NCBI GenBank assembly: GCA_033032865.1
Contig: JAWHQI010000277.1
Location: forward strand, 3,349,501 to 3,413,500
DNA: 64,000 bases
Source of the DNA: Dactylorhiza incarnata
Lineage: Eukaryota > Streptophyta > Magnoliopsida > Asparagales > Orchidaceae
Reading direction: 5' to 3'
Below the pieces are notes generated by a model. It saw only the letters and a program-made list of their open reading frames with translations. It had not been told where the DNA came from and ran no database searches. The position numbers were made by a program, and so were the translations under genes. Within the stretch, counting starts at the first letter, position 1. The number at the start of each line of letters is the position of its first letter. Below are positions 32,978 through 44,563 of this stretch, piece by piece.

Positions 32978-33480
32978 TGTTAAATTTTTGAAGTGGAAGT
33001 GGAAAAAGGTGCTGGGCGGTCTACAGATTGGAGACCACATAGACTGCGCGGTTTGCACTGGTTTTCTGGCCGGTTGTGTCTCAGGCGATCTGTTCTGGGC
33101 GGTCTGATCTGGGAGACCGCAAAGTGTTCGGGCAGCTTGCGCGGGTTATTCTGGCGACTTGTTCAAGTCGGCCAGATGTTCAAGTAGGTCTGCCTTCTTG
33201 CAGTGACTGGGCGGCCTGACGTGTTGTTCTAGTCGGTCTGGGTTACTGAAGAAGTTCTTTGCTTATGCAATAAGACCGGGCGGTCTATTTTCATGACCGT
33301 GGTAACCAGGCGGTTTGTGTATAACCATATGGTTCAATAAGGGAGTTGTTAGCCTTGCTGAGCTCGGGCGGTCTGTCTTGTGAGACCGCTCATGATCTGA
33401 TGGGCGGTTATTGTATCCCAATTTGTGCGGTGACGACATCCATCTTCTCGCCTATAAATAGGGGTGCATGGCCCGTCATT
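32978..33480 (+). repeat. Copia-T1 LTR fragment (duplicated 5' portion)
   Basis: The 503 bp match 35862-36364 with only a few substitutions. The fragment starts at the true LTR edge (TGTTAAATTTTTGAAGTGG) and stops at GGCCCGTCATT, where unit 2 of the tandem duplication begins. It is a by-product of the duplication, not a separate insertion. Confidence 0.9.
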
Positions 33481-34214
33481 GATTGGATGTACCTGCAAAG
33501 AAGGAGAAAATGAGAGAGAGAGAGAGATGCACAGAAGAGCTGGAGAACAAAAAGGCAAGAGAGCAAGAGAGCAGGAAGAGAGAAATTTGAAAGCGTAATG
33601 CTTCGACGCAGTAATTTCTTAAAAGCAGTTGAATCGCCTCACCTTAGGGTTTAGGTCGACGCACCGTCGATAACACTTATTATTTGACGTGCAAACTGTG
33701 TCGAGATTGCTTCTAGAGGAAATTCTGCGCGCGCTGATATATCGACGTTGTGTCGACTAGTACTCGGCGTAGCTTCGAGACTATTCAGAGACCCTAAGTC
33801 TACGTAGTCCTGTCGACCTTACATCGATTTCCAATCGACGTAACTTCAAATTTAATCAGTGGTCGATAAGTCGACGTATTCATCGATATGAACTCGACGT
33901 TACGTCGAGATCTATTCGAATTGTTTGTTCTGAGTGCTTCTTGCCACTAGCGTCGAGTAGAAGTCAATGGTACGCCGACTTCTATTCGACACATCTCTTA
34001 ATAAACATATCTATTTCTTTAGAAAATTCTTGTTGTTTTTTCCAACAATTTTATTTATTGAAAATAGATCATAGTATGATGTAATAAGTGTTAAGGAGGA
34101 TTCAAGATAGAAATTACCCCCTTGAATGACTTTTATTCCTTATTCATGAGCTACATCATTCTTCCCACTCAATTTTCTCTTGAGTGAGACTCTCCCTAAC
34201 CCTGCACAAGTAAT

Positions 34215-35512
34215 TCAAACATTAGAAGGAACCCAGGTTACCTTGGGCCCTTTGGTTTTACCATTGTATGGTTCAATGAAAGAATATGAGGGTCTTTCAT
34301 GATATCCTTTGGGATGATAAGGAATGGTTTTCCCAAACCTATTGTTTTGATATTTGAAATGGGTATAAAATGTATCTAGATATAATAAGTCAGAAGAGTG
34401 TTTTATTATCCTAGGTCTTGATTTACCATTTTGGTTAAAGTTATTCAATTTCACTATGTTGTTTTTACCTAAGGGTTTTTCGTTCTTATTCAAATGTATT
34501 TTGTTGGATTTATCTATCCTATTTGAATAGCTACCAGCCTTACCCTTAGTTGATTTGCACTTCTCACTGGGTTGATAATCACTAGGTCTGACAAATGACA
34601 CTGAATTTTTCCAGGCAGGCTTCCTAGGTGGTTCTGTGCTTGTGGATGGGTTTGCTCCTAACCCTAGGTGATTAAATCTCATAGAGAGATTTTCTGTGAT
34701 ATCCTTGAGCTTTTGACTCCTCCCATTGAGTGAGTCCTCAAAGGCCTTTGCCTTTGCTAGCTCTTCTGTCAGTTTTATGTTATCTTCTCTAAGTGTGTTC
34801 AAGTCTAATTCTTTGTTTTAATTTCCTTTGTCAGATTTTGATTTCTTAAATACACTTCATCTTTCTTAAGGTTTTTTAGTTCAGTCCTAGCTATGTCTAA
34901 TTCTTTTTCTACTCTAAGATGTTCAATGCAGAAATCTCTAAAGCAGGTTTTAAAATCTTCTGAATTGAAATCAAATTCATCAAAAATGGATATCTGTTCT
35001 TCTTCATCATCTGATGACATCCCAAGAGCCATCATGCAGGCTGCTACTACTACTTCTTCATCATCACTCTCAGATGATGATGAGCTCTCTTCCATTTCTG
35101 AATCACTCCAGGTTTCAGCAATGAAACCCTTTGCTTTCTTCTTGTCCTTCCCTTTATCAGCACTTCCTTCAACCATTGTGGTGAGGGAATCCTAGATTTC
35201 TTTTGCTGATTGGCATTCAACAACCTTCTAGAAAATGTCATCTGATATTGTTGAAACCAGAATGTTCATCGCCTTGGCATCACATGCCTTGACCTTCTTA
35301 TCAGCCTCTGTCCACTCCTTTCTTGGGACAGCCTCAGTTGTTGAGGTTTCTCCTTCTTTTTGTCTGACTGGAGCAGGAGGACCTGTGAGAAGAACATTAT
35401 ATATGTCTTCATCAATTAAATTCATATAAAGCCTTATCCTGGCCTTCCAGAGTGTGAACTTGTTTAAGTTACACAATGGGGTTCTTGTGGAAGCATAATC
35501 GTTAGTACTCAT
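34215..35512 (-). pseudogene. Copia-S2 gag, unit 2 (duplicate)
   Basis: Almost base-for-base copy of 31331-32628, with the same TAG stops, internal deletion and frame changes. The damage therefore predates the duplication. A lone difference in the coiled-coil part changes IIENL to ITENL. This is the copy next to the surviving junction of the 5' LTR at 35612. Confidence 0.85.
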
Positions 35513-35611
35513 TTTCTTTATAAAATATTTTTATAGAAAAGAAATAAGAGTAGGAGGCCTTTTTGATCAAGGAGTTAACCTCTTAATGATCAACCTCCCT
35601 CTGATACCAAT

Positions 35612-35861
35612 TGAAAGTGCATAGTGTGTCTCTGAGAATCCTCTAGAGGGGGTGAATATGGATTTAAATTTATTTCTATCCTAACTGTGAAAACAATAAA
35701 ATTAATCTAAGGATTTATGCTCACAAAAGATCTCAGGCAGAATAAACTTGTGCTGAAATGTAAAGCAGAAGTAGTAGAATAAACTAGCTATAGAGACAGC
35801 ACAGAAAATGGTAACCAGAAGACACACAAATTTTTATAAAGGTTCCCCAAAATGTGGGTAC
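35612..35861 (-). repeat. Copia-S2 5' LTR, proximal part
   Basis: 250 bp from TGAAAGTGCATAG to GTGGGTAC, where Copia-T1 is inserted. The LTR resumes at 51862. Confidence 0.85.
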
Positions 35862-37073
35862 TGTTAAATTTTTGAAGTGGAAGTGGAAAAAGGTGTTGGG
35901 CGGTCTACAGATTGGAGACCACATAGACTGCGCAGTTTGCACTGGTTTTCTGGCCGGTTGTGTCTCAGGCGATCTGTTCTGGGCGGTCTGATCTGGGAGA
36001 CCGCAAAGTGTTCGGGCAGCTTGCGCGGGTTATTCTGGCGACTTGTTCAAGTCGGCCAGATGTTCAAGTAGGTCTGCCTTCTTGCAGTGACTGGGCGGCC
36101 TGACGTGTTGTTCTAGTCGGTCTGGGTTACTGAAGAAGTTCTTTGCTTATGCAATAAGACCGGGCGGTCTATTTTGATGATCGTGGTAACCGGGCGGTTT
36201 GTGTATAACCATATGGTTCAATAAGGGAGTTGTTAGCCTTGCTGAGCTCGGGCGGTCTGTCTTGTGAGACCGCTCATGATCTGATGGGCAGTTATTGTAT
36301 CCCGATTTGTGCGGTGACGACATCCATCTTCTCGCCTATAAATAGGGGTGCATGGCCCGTCATTCAGGAGGAACAGAAGAACTGTAAGAACCAAAGTTGG
36401 CTTGATTGTGTCGGTCTCATTCTGAGGTCGCGCGGTTTGAGTTTTTGCCTGACCGGTTTGTTTGTTCGCAGGTTAGCGACTAGCAGCTCGCGGTCAGCTT
36501 TTTTCTTTTCTTCCAGCTTTGAATAAACCAGTCCTGGTGGACTGTGTTTAGGTGTTCTTGGACTGTGCAATGAACTCAGTTGATCAGGCAGTCTTAAGTG
36601 GCCAGGCGATCTTGAGTTGCGGTCTGCAGCAAGAAGCAGTTTCTTTGTCAAGTGTTCACGGGTTCTTCTGTGATCTTAAGACCGTGCGGTCTGGGTGATC
36701 AAGGAGTGCGAACTGATTGTCTTTCAACAATTGAATAAGCAGCAGGTCAAGCGGTCTGTGGTTGCGGGCTGACAGGTGTAGTCTGCTCTGTTCGCGCGAT
36801 CTCAGGGGTTAACCGCACGGCTTGTTTGTTTGCGGGGTCTGGCGATCTCAAGTTGTCAAGTCGCCAGCAGCTTGTAATCCTTTGTGTTTTGTGCTTCTCT
36901 CCTCCGTGATTCTTATGAATCATGTCTCGCCATGTATACCTCGAATTATAAAGAGATAGTTCATACCAAAGCACTATTCGGTCTTCCTATTGTCACTGTG
37001 TTGTTACACTTGTAGAAAGTTTGTGAAGTGTTCCGTATTTTAACTTCATCTCCGGACCTCAAATTTTTTAACA
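35862..37073 (+). repeat. Copia-T1 5' LTR
   Basis: TG..CA ends, TATAAATA at 36337-36344 and many GCGGTC/GACCGC words. The downstream half contains GTCTCGCCATGTATACCTCG and a tail TCAAATTTTTTAACA. Confidence 0.9.
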
Positions 37074-37085
37074 TGGTATCAGAGC
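37074..37085 (+). other. Primer binding site of Copia-T1
   Basis: TGGTATCAGAGC directly follows the LTR end and is complementary to the 3' end of initiator methionine tRNA. Confidence 0.92.
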
Positions 37086-37157
37086 GAGGTTGCTGGGCAG
37101 TAGTTGCCGATACTTCTCTCGGGTTCCTCAAGTTGGTTAGCAACCAGTGGGATAGCA

Positions 37158-38050
37158 ATGGAAGGAGGATATGCTAGAGGTCTTCGTATTGAGCTCCTTA
37201 CGCAGACTAACTTCAAGAAGTGGAGTCTTGCATGGAGAGCTATCTTCTTGGCGAGGATTTGTGGGAGGTTGTAGGAGGAGAAGCAAGACAAGATGTTATT
37301 CCTGCTGAAGGGAATGCTGAGCTCGTGAAGGCTTGGAAGAGAACGAATGTTAAGGCGGAGTTCACTCTCAAGAGAGCTATCATTCCAGAGTTGTTTGATC
37401 ACATCATCGAATGTAGATCAGCTGCTGAAATTTGGACAGCCTTGGATGGCTTGTTCAATAAGAAGAATGTAGCTAGGCTACAGTTCTTGGAGAATGAGTT
37501 GGCGAAAGTAACTCAGGGAGATTTGTCTATCTCAACCTTCTTCATGAAGATGAAGAACCTTTGCACAAAGATATCAGCATTGGACCCGGATGAGCCTATC
37601 TCTGAAGCTAAGCTGAAAAGGCATATAATCTGCGGCTTGCGGAGGGAGTATGTGGCATTTGTTACTTCTGTTCAAGGCTGGGCCAATCAGCCATCGTTGC
37701 TGGAGCTGGAGAACTTACTTGCTTCGCAAGAGAGTTTGGCTAAGCAAATGGCTGGGATGTCAGTCTCTAGGGGAGAAGGTGAGGTTCTCTTCTCCGGCAA
37801 GAAGAAGAGATGGGACAAGAAGAAAAAGACATCTGGGGATGATGGTCCGTCTACTTCATATCAGCAGGAGAGGAGCTATGCTCCTAAGCGTGATGGGAAG
37901 AAGAAGGAAGGACCTAGATGCTTCAGGTGCAACAAACTTGGTCACTTCATGAGAGACTGCCAAGTCAATCTTCAGCCAGGGCATGCTGCAGGAAAGGAGG
38001 AGGCTGGTTCCAATTCTGAAGGTAGTTGGAGTGGTGGAGGTGCATTCATG
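37158..38050 (+). pseudogene. Copia-T1 gag (UBN2 capsid and zinc knuckle)
   Basis: The start is the ATG at 37158 (MEGGYARGLRIELLTQTNFK). A one-base shift near 37220 moves into the frame of SYLLGEDLWEVVGGEARQD. The capsid core includes AAEIWTALDGLFNKKNVARL, QFLENELAKV and ISTFFMKMKNLC. A lysine-rich linker and knuckle CFRCNKLGHFMRDC (about 37920-37960) follow. Protease continues in the same frame, as in Copia polyproteins. Apart from the early shift the gag frame is open. In an intact element it would form the cytoplasmic particle packaging element RNA. Confidence 0.88.
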
Positions 38051-39099
38051 ACGGGCACGCGTGTTCGTGCTATGACTTCCATCAACTATCAGGATGATTG
38101 GATAGTGGACTCTGGGTGTGGTCATCACCTCACCGGGGATGAGTCAAAGTTCTCCTAATTACAGGCATGTACACGTAATGACATTATCATTACGGCTGAT
38201 GATACTATTCATTCAGTAGAGAAGGAGGGTGTGGTTTCATTGAACGATGATAGAGGTACTCTTACCTTAAAGAGTGTCTATCATGTTCCGGGAATGAAGA
38301 AGAACCTCTTCTCGGTGACCAATGATGTGGATGTTGGCTATCATGTTCTGTTCGGTCCAACAGAAGTGAAATTTCTCCGAAATGTTTCAGTTGTGAAAGC
38401 TGAGGTCACTCATGTAGGGAGACGGGTGAAGGACTTGTTTGTTCTTTCAAGAAGTTCCTATGTTGATAAGATGAGAGCTAACGACAACGCCACTATCTGG
38501 CACAAAAGACTTGGGCATGTTGGGATGAATAAGTTGAAGGCTATGGCGGGAAGAGACCTGGTGAAAGGTCTGCCTAGCTTGTCATCTTTTGGGGATGGTC
38601 ACGTTTGTGCAGGTTGTCAGTTTGGTAAGTCTCAACGTCTTTCATTTGACAAATCACAAAGCAGATGTAAAAGACCATTGGAATGTATACATGGTGATCT
38701 GTTTGGACCTACCAACATTGCCAGTCTTGGAGGTAATAGGTATATGTTGATTTTGGTTGATGACTTCACCAGATATACTTGGGTATATTTTATGAAGGAG
38801 AAGTCGGAGGCGTTCGAGAGGTTTATGGAGTTTAAGGAGCTGGTGGAAGGTCGGCTAAACCTGCGGGTAAAGAAGTTCAGAACAGACAATGGAGGGGAGT
38901 TCACCTCCAAGACATTCTTTAACTTCTGTAGGAAGCATGGTATCCAAAGAGAGCTTTCTTGTGCTCACAATCCACAACAGAACGGAGTTGCTGAGCGGAA
39001 GATCCATCACTTGACGGAGACCGTGAAGTGCTGGCTTCATGCCAAGAATATTCCTAAGTCCTTTTGGGCGGAAGGTATGTCTTGTGCAGCTTCTGTTAT
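38051..39099 (+). pseudogene. Copia-T1 protease and N-terminal integrase, cut by the Gypsy insertion
   Basis: The protease motif WIVDSGCGHHLTGDESKF is followed by an in-frame TAA (38156-38158). The frame then resumes unchanged with YHVPGMKKNLFSV. Pre-integrase has IWHKRLGHVGMNKLKAMA and CAGCQFGK (HHCC zinc site). The integrase core shows aspartates in HGDLFGP and RTDNGGEF and the glutamate in NGVAERK, so the DDE triad is present. The frame ends at GMSCAASVI where the Gypsy LTR starts (39100). A few wrong residues encoded by that LTR follow. Confidence 0.9.
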
Positions 39100-40448
39100 T
39101 GATATAGAAATTTCGTGTTTTGAAATTAAGCGAAGGTTTGAAGTTTTTCTCCAAAACTATATCTGATTAAGGCAAGTGTACCTTATCGTCTATAGTATAT
39201 GATATTTAGAAATACCAAGGTCGTATTTCACGGGGCACGTTGATTACTTCTACTTCGAGGAAAATCACCATTATCTTATCGAACGATTTTTTAGGGTTGT
39301 TTTACTTAACTAAAAAAAAGACAAATTGCAAGCTAAATGAAAAGATTAAGCATTGCATGAAAGGAAAGAAAAATTAACATTGCATAAAAGAGAAATTACT
39401 AAGGAGAGAAAAATTAACATTGCATGAAAAAGAAATTACTAAGGAGAAAGAGAACATGAAAGAGAGCAAACTTAATTTTATTGAAAACCAAAACTATTAC
39501 AAGCTTAAAAAGAGATTACAAAGCTAGGAAATTAAGGTTACAAGCTTTAATTAACTAGTGCATGAAAGAAATAAAAACTAGTACATTACATGAAAAAGAG
39601 AACATGAAAGCTTAAGGAAAAACATGAACATGAACATGAAAAACTCACTAACAGCTCTAGCAGCACCTCCCCATCTCCAAAATTTTGAACCCTGGACTCA
39701 AGGAGAGCCTCTGAATTTATAGCAAAAATTTTCAAGTTACATGCCCTCGGTCACGGGTGTGACCTAGGGCGTGTAAACATTACTGACATCGGATCCGACA
39801 GTGGCGTGGACTTTGCATAACGGCGGGAGACATTCGGACATTACACGCCCGTGTAACATGGGTCACGGGTTTGACTTTGGATGGCTTCATTAAATGCAGC
39901 ATGGGCTGACTTGCGGCTCGGCGGCGTACAGGGATCACGCGGGAAAGTCACGGGCGTGACATTTCGGGTCACGGGCGTGTACCTGGGCGGCTTCAATTAA
40001 AGCAGCATGGGCTTGAATTCAGCGCGGCAGGGATCAGGGATCACGCAGGAAGTCACGGGCGTGACACTTTGGTCACGGGCGTGATTGGGTCAACTCCTCG
40101 ACAACATCTCCACGTCTCGACGGCAGCCCGCTGGGAAGATTCTATGTTTACACGCCCTTGGTCACGGGCGTGACCTGGGGCGTGACTTGCGGTGCGGCGG
40201 TGGATTCGTCGAACTCAACTCGGTTTTCGTCAAACGCAGATCTTTAGGTTACACGGCCGTGACTGAGGGCGTGTACTATGGAATTTGTCTAAAAACACCA
40301 GAAAATCTGCAAAACAAAAGTAAAACTACATTTAGAATAGAAATTATAAAAGATGTGATTTTAAACTAAAATATAAATAATATTTGCAATTTTAAATTAA
40401 AACTAAACTAAATACTATAATTAAAATACGCATAAATACTACTCATCA
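39100..40448 (-). repeat. Gypsy-A1 3' LTR
   Basis: A complete 1,349-bp LTR. It carries many copies of GTCACGGGCGTGAC and close variants (39740-40300). A minus-strand TATA candidate lies at 39714-39721. Confidence 0.9.
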
Positions 40449-42010
40449 AATACCCCCATACTTGAGGTTTTGCTATTCCAGAGCAAAAGTGTGAGACCTA
40501 ATTTATAAGACATTCTTAAAATTTTTAATTTTAAACTAAAATTTCATTTAAACCAAAAGTTAAGTTATGAGTAAATTCAAGGAGTTAAGTCCTAAATTAT
40601 GATGATGATTTGAAAAGAGGGGAAAATGTTTAGGCAAGGACTTCTCAAGAATATTAATTGGTTTAACAATATTGTAGAAATTATAAAACGAGATTAAATT
40701 AAAATTATAAGGACTCTATCTTAAAAGAAACTTAAGGAAAAGTAACTTACTAAATAATGCTCTCTCCATGATCTTAAACTAAATCTAGAACAATGATAAT
40801 TGGCTAAGGGAATTTGGCAAAAGAAGAGAATTTTTTGAATGGAGGTAATGGAATTTATCCTCATCATGAATATTTTTTTCTCTTCTAATAAAAACCTAAA
40901 ATGTAATAATTTTATCCTCTTACTCCATGTCATATAATCTTTTAAATGATTTTGGGTGCATATGTTTAGGGAATAATGGATTTTATCCTCTTATTCCCAT
41001 GACATATGATCTTTTAAACTTCATTTTTTATCCCAACAAAGGGGGTAGGGAAGGAAATTAAATCTAGCTAATTTTAGTAAAATTAAATTTCCTAAGATCT
41101 ACAAAGTTAGAAGAAAATATAATTAAAATCTAAAGAGGTTTAGCAAATTCACTACAAAATGAAGTCATTTAGAAATAAAAAGAGAAGTCATGCTAAAAAA
41201 AAAAGTCTCTAATCAAGTTAAAATCATAAGATGATTCTTAAAGCAAAATTACCTCAAATTTAAAATTAACAAACTATGATAAGCAAAAATTTAGCTAATT
41301 AAATACCTAAACATGCTTATAAACATCCTCAACTAAATTTCTAAGAACTCACAAAAATAACAAATAGGAGAGGTATAAGAATTTTATATTTTTTTGTATT
41401 TTAAGTTTTTCATATTTTTGAATTTTGATATTATTATCTTTTTTATTATCTTTTTTTTATAAGAAACAAACAATAAAAACATATACTAAAAAGCTTAAAT
41501 TTTTTTGTTAATTCTTGGACTTCCCGAGGTATACCCCGTGAAGGGTTCTCACGGTACTAGGAGGTGAGATGGGGTGAGGTCCCAAACGTCCCTTTCCAAG
41601 ATTTAAATTTTTCGATTTCCTCAATGTTTTTTGAGTTTTTGGGTTTTACAAGTGCTTAAATAGAAGAAAACATAAGAAAATATTTTTTTTTGAAACTTTT
41701 CTAATTAAAAAAAAACTATTTACAAAGAACTATTTACACCCCATACTTAAAGCTAAACATTGTCCTCAATGTTTAAAACTAAGTATGAAGTAAAAAAAAG
41801 TGCAAGACAAAACAAAAATAATAATAGAAACGAAGGAGAGGTTAAGAGGGCTTCCCTGGTTATGAAGATGCGGGGGAAGCGTCGGTTACCTACCAAACAT
41901 GTTTAAGAAAACAATAAAAAGATAACTTTGGGGTGCCTCCCAAAAGTGCTTTGTTTAAGGTCGCGTAGCTTGACCCATTTGCTGATCATATTATAGGATG
42001 AAAAGATAAT
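40449..42010 (-). other. 3' non-coding region of Gypsy-A1
   Basis: A minus-strand PPT (AAGTATGGGGGTATT) adjoins the 3' LTR at 40449-40463. The rest is AT-rich with no recognised domain. There is no envelope-like ORF, which some Athila elements carry here. GAGGTATACCCCGTGAAGGG near 41528 is a GC-rich island without coding potential. Confidence 0.7.
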
Positions 42011-43396
42011 GATTCACTCTTCTCGTTAGTCTCCCGGAAGATATAACTTAAGGCGGTGCCCATTTACTTTGAATGTACCTTTTTCCGGGTGGGAAATTAG
42101 GATTGTCCCATAGCACCAAACCTCTTTAACAATAAAGGGTCCGGTCCATCGGGATTTTAGTTTTCCCGTAAAAAGGCGAAGGCGAGAATTATAAAGGAGG
42201 ACGAGGTCGCCCTGCGAAAAAGTTTTCGGAAATTTTATGTGTTTATCGTGATAAAAGTTTGTTCGCTCCTTATATAATTTATTGCTCGCATACGCATTCG
42301 TTCGTCATTCATCTAATTCGTTCATTTGAAATTTTCTTTGATCGCCCGCTAAAGTGAAATTGAGATTTAAAAATTTAAGTGCCCAAAATGCGCGGTGTTC
42401 TAGTTCGACCGGAAGGTGGCAAGCCTTGCCATAAACTATTCGATACGGTGTACAGCTGATAGCGGTTTTGTACGTCGTTCGATAGGCCCATAGCGCGTCA
42501 TCGAGCTTTATTGTCCAATCCTTCCGATTAATAGAAACCGTTTTTTCTAAAATCCGCTTTAATTCTCGATTAACAACTTCGACTTGTCCGCTCGTTTGTG
42601 GGTGATATGCAGTGGATAATTTGTGCGTGACACCATATTTTGCTAAAAAATTTGTAAATTGACTATTGCAAAAATGGGTGCCCCGATCACTCATTATAGC
42701 GTGTGGCGTGCCAAATCGAGAAAATAATTTTTTTAAGAAATTAACGATGACTCGCGCATCGTTGGTGGGGAGAGCTTGTGCTTCTGCCCACCTCGACACG
42801 TAGTCGACCGCAACGAGAATATACTTGTTTGAATAAGAGGGAGAGAGAGGACCAACAAAATCAATACCCAAAAGATCAAAAATTTCGCATTCTAAGAAAA
42901 TATTTTGGGGCATCTCATCCCGGCGGGAGATGTTCCCCGACCGCTGGCAGCTGTCGCAAGTACTCACAAGGGTGTGAGCATCTTTGAAGAGCGTGGGCCA
43001 ATAAAAGCCCGCCTCCAGCTTCTTCCTCGCGGTTCGGTTTGCTTGATAATGACTATCGGTTGGTCCCTCGTGACAATGACGTAAAATTTTAAGGCCTTCC
43101 TCACTTGAGACGCATCTTCTCACCACCTGGTCTGCGCAAACACGGAATAAAAAGGGGTCCTCCCAAAAATAATTCTTTAAATCAGAAAAGAATTTCTTCT
43201 TTTGCTGACTCGAGAATTCTTTTGGCAGGACCCGGGCTACTAAATAGTTAGCCAGATCCGCAAACCAGGGGGTGGAAGAAGAATTTATATTTTCGAGAGC
43301 GAGGAGGCGCTCTTCTGGAAATTTATCATTAATGTCGGCATCTATTAATTCTTCCGAGGCGGGATTTTCTAATCGAGAAAGATGATCGGCCGCCAA
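42011..43396 (-). pseudogene. Gypsy-A1 integrase
   Basis: After [12 protein letters not shown] (end of RNase H) comes the HHCC zinc site with [14 protein letters not shown] and [19 protein letters not shown]. The catalytic core has aspartates in LLGIDFVGP and [10 protein letters not shown] and glutamate in [12 protein letters not shown], then [12 protein letters not shown] and [24 protein letters not shown] after NELDE (about 42302-42304) interrupts. The same frame then gives the C-terminal part with GDLVLLYNSRLRLF, GKLKSRWTGPF and VNGHRLKLYLPGD up to about 42011. The TGA probably replaces a tryptophan codon. Confidence 0.9.
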
Positions 43397-44563
43397 GTTT
43401 CTGCTCCCCTTTTGTCCCGGATCTCTAAATCAAACTCCTGCAATAGGAGAATCCATCGCAAAAGACGAGGCTTGGCGTCCGACTTACTTAAAAGAGATCT
43501 AAGAGCAGAGTGATCTGTGAAGACGATAACTTTTGAGAGAGTGATATACGACCTAAACTTATCGAAGGCAAAAACGATCGCTAGAAGCTCCTTCTCGGTA
43601 GTGGTGTAATTTGCTTGTGCCGACGTGAGTGTTTTGCTCGCATAATAAATCGGGTGGAAATACATACTCACCCGTTGGCCTAAAACGGCACCAACTGCAA
43701 TATCACTCGCGTCGCACATGATTTTAAAAAGGGAGCGACCAATCTGGCGCGACTAGAATCGGGGAGTTTATTAGTTTCTCTTTGATAAGTTTAAAGGCCA
43801 AATAGAATTCATCGTTAAAAATAATGGATGATTCTTTTTCGAGAAGATGGGTTAATGGCTTTGTGATTTTGGAAAAAATTTGTATAAAGCGCCGATAAAA
43901 CCCCGCGTGGCATAGGAAACTTCTAATAGCCTTTACGTTTGTTGGAGGGGGGAGCTTTTCAATTACTTCGATCTTGGCCCTATCGACCTCGACCCCCTTG
44001 CCCGAAATTTTATGGCCAAGGACTAATCCTTCTTTGACCCTAAAATAGCATTTCTCTCAATTAAGCACTAAATTCGTTTCCTCACATCGCTGCAGCGCGC
44101 GTTTGAGATTTTTTAAACAATTTTTAAATGAGTTTCCGAACACGGAGAAGTCGTCCATAAATACTTTCATCACCTCCTCTACTAACTCGTCAAATATTGC
44201 CAGCATACACCTTTGGAATGTAGCCGGCGCGTTACAAAGACCAAATGACATCCTTCGATAAGCGAAGGTGCCAAAGGGACAAGTGAAAGTGGTTTTCTCT
44301 TGGTCATCGGGTGAAATTGGGATTTGGAAATATCCCGACAAACCATCGAGAAAACAGTAGTAGGAGTGACCTGAAAGGCCCTCTAAAATTTGATCGATAA
44401 AAGGTAGCGGAAAGTGATCCTTACGGGTGGCATCATTTAGTTTTCGATAATCGATGCACATCCGCCAATCCGTAACAGTACGGGTTGGGATCAATTCATT
44501 ATTTTCGTTCGCAACTACCGTGACACCACCTTTCTTTGGTACGACTTGTACTGGGCTAACCAA
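43369..44563 (-). pseudogene. Gypsy-A1 reverse transcriptase and RNase H
   Basis: The RT frame (44057-44563) has VVPKKGGVTVV, DWRMCIDYRKLNDATRKDHF, FLDGLSGYFQI, TFTCPFGTFAYRRMSFGLCN and the catalytic FMDDFSVFG box, all intact. A TGA after TNLVLN (44057 area) interrupts. The same frame continues with HAGFYRRFIQIFSKI. A shift in a T/A run near 43722 precedes RNase H (43369-43719) with [38 protein letters not shown] and [12 protein letters not shown] further shift joins it to integrase near 43390. Confidence 0.9.

Larger units (their letters stand above)
30595..36364. repeat. 2.88-kb tandem duplication (gag of Copia-S2 plus part of the Copia-T1 LTR)
   Basis: Unit 1 is 30595-33480 and unit 2 is 33481-36364. 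They are nearly identical; a 2-bp difference in a GA run explains 2,886 versus 2,884 bp. CATT occurs at all three junctions (30591-30594, 33477-33480, 36361-36364), a microhomology signature. Each unit holds the leader, gag, primer binding site, 250 bp of the Copia-S2 5' LTR, and the first 503 bp of the Copia-T1 LTR. The event therefore came after Copia-T1 insertion. Confidence 0.92.

Noticed and set aside
33349..33558. 69-codon minus-strand frame starting like the region before the extra ORF
   Set aside because: It crosses the duplication junction and ends in Copia-T1 LTR sequence, so it is a chimera made by the duplication.
37220..37260. Gag start at the ATG of MESCMESYLLGED
   Set aside because: The capsid N-terminus clearly begins earlier at 37158 in another frame. 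The later ATG is an effect of a one-base shift.
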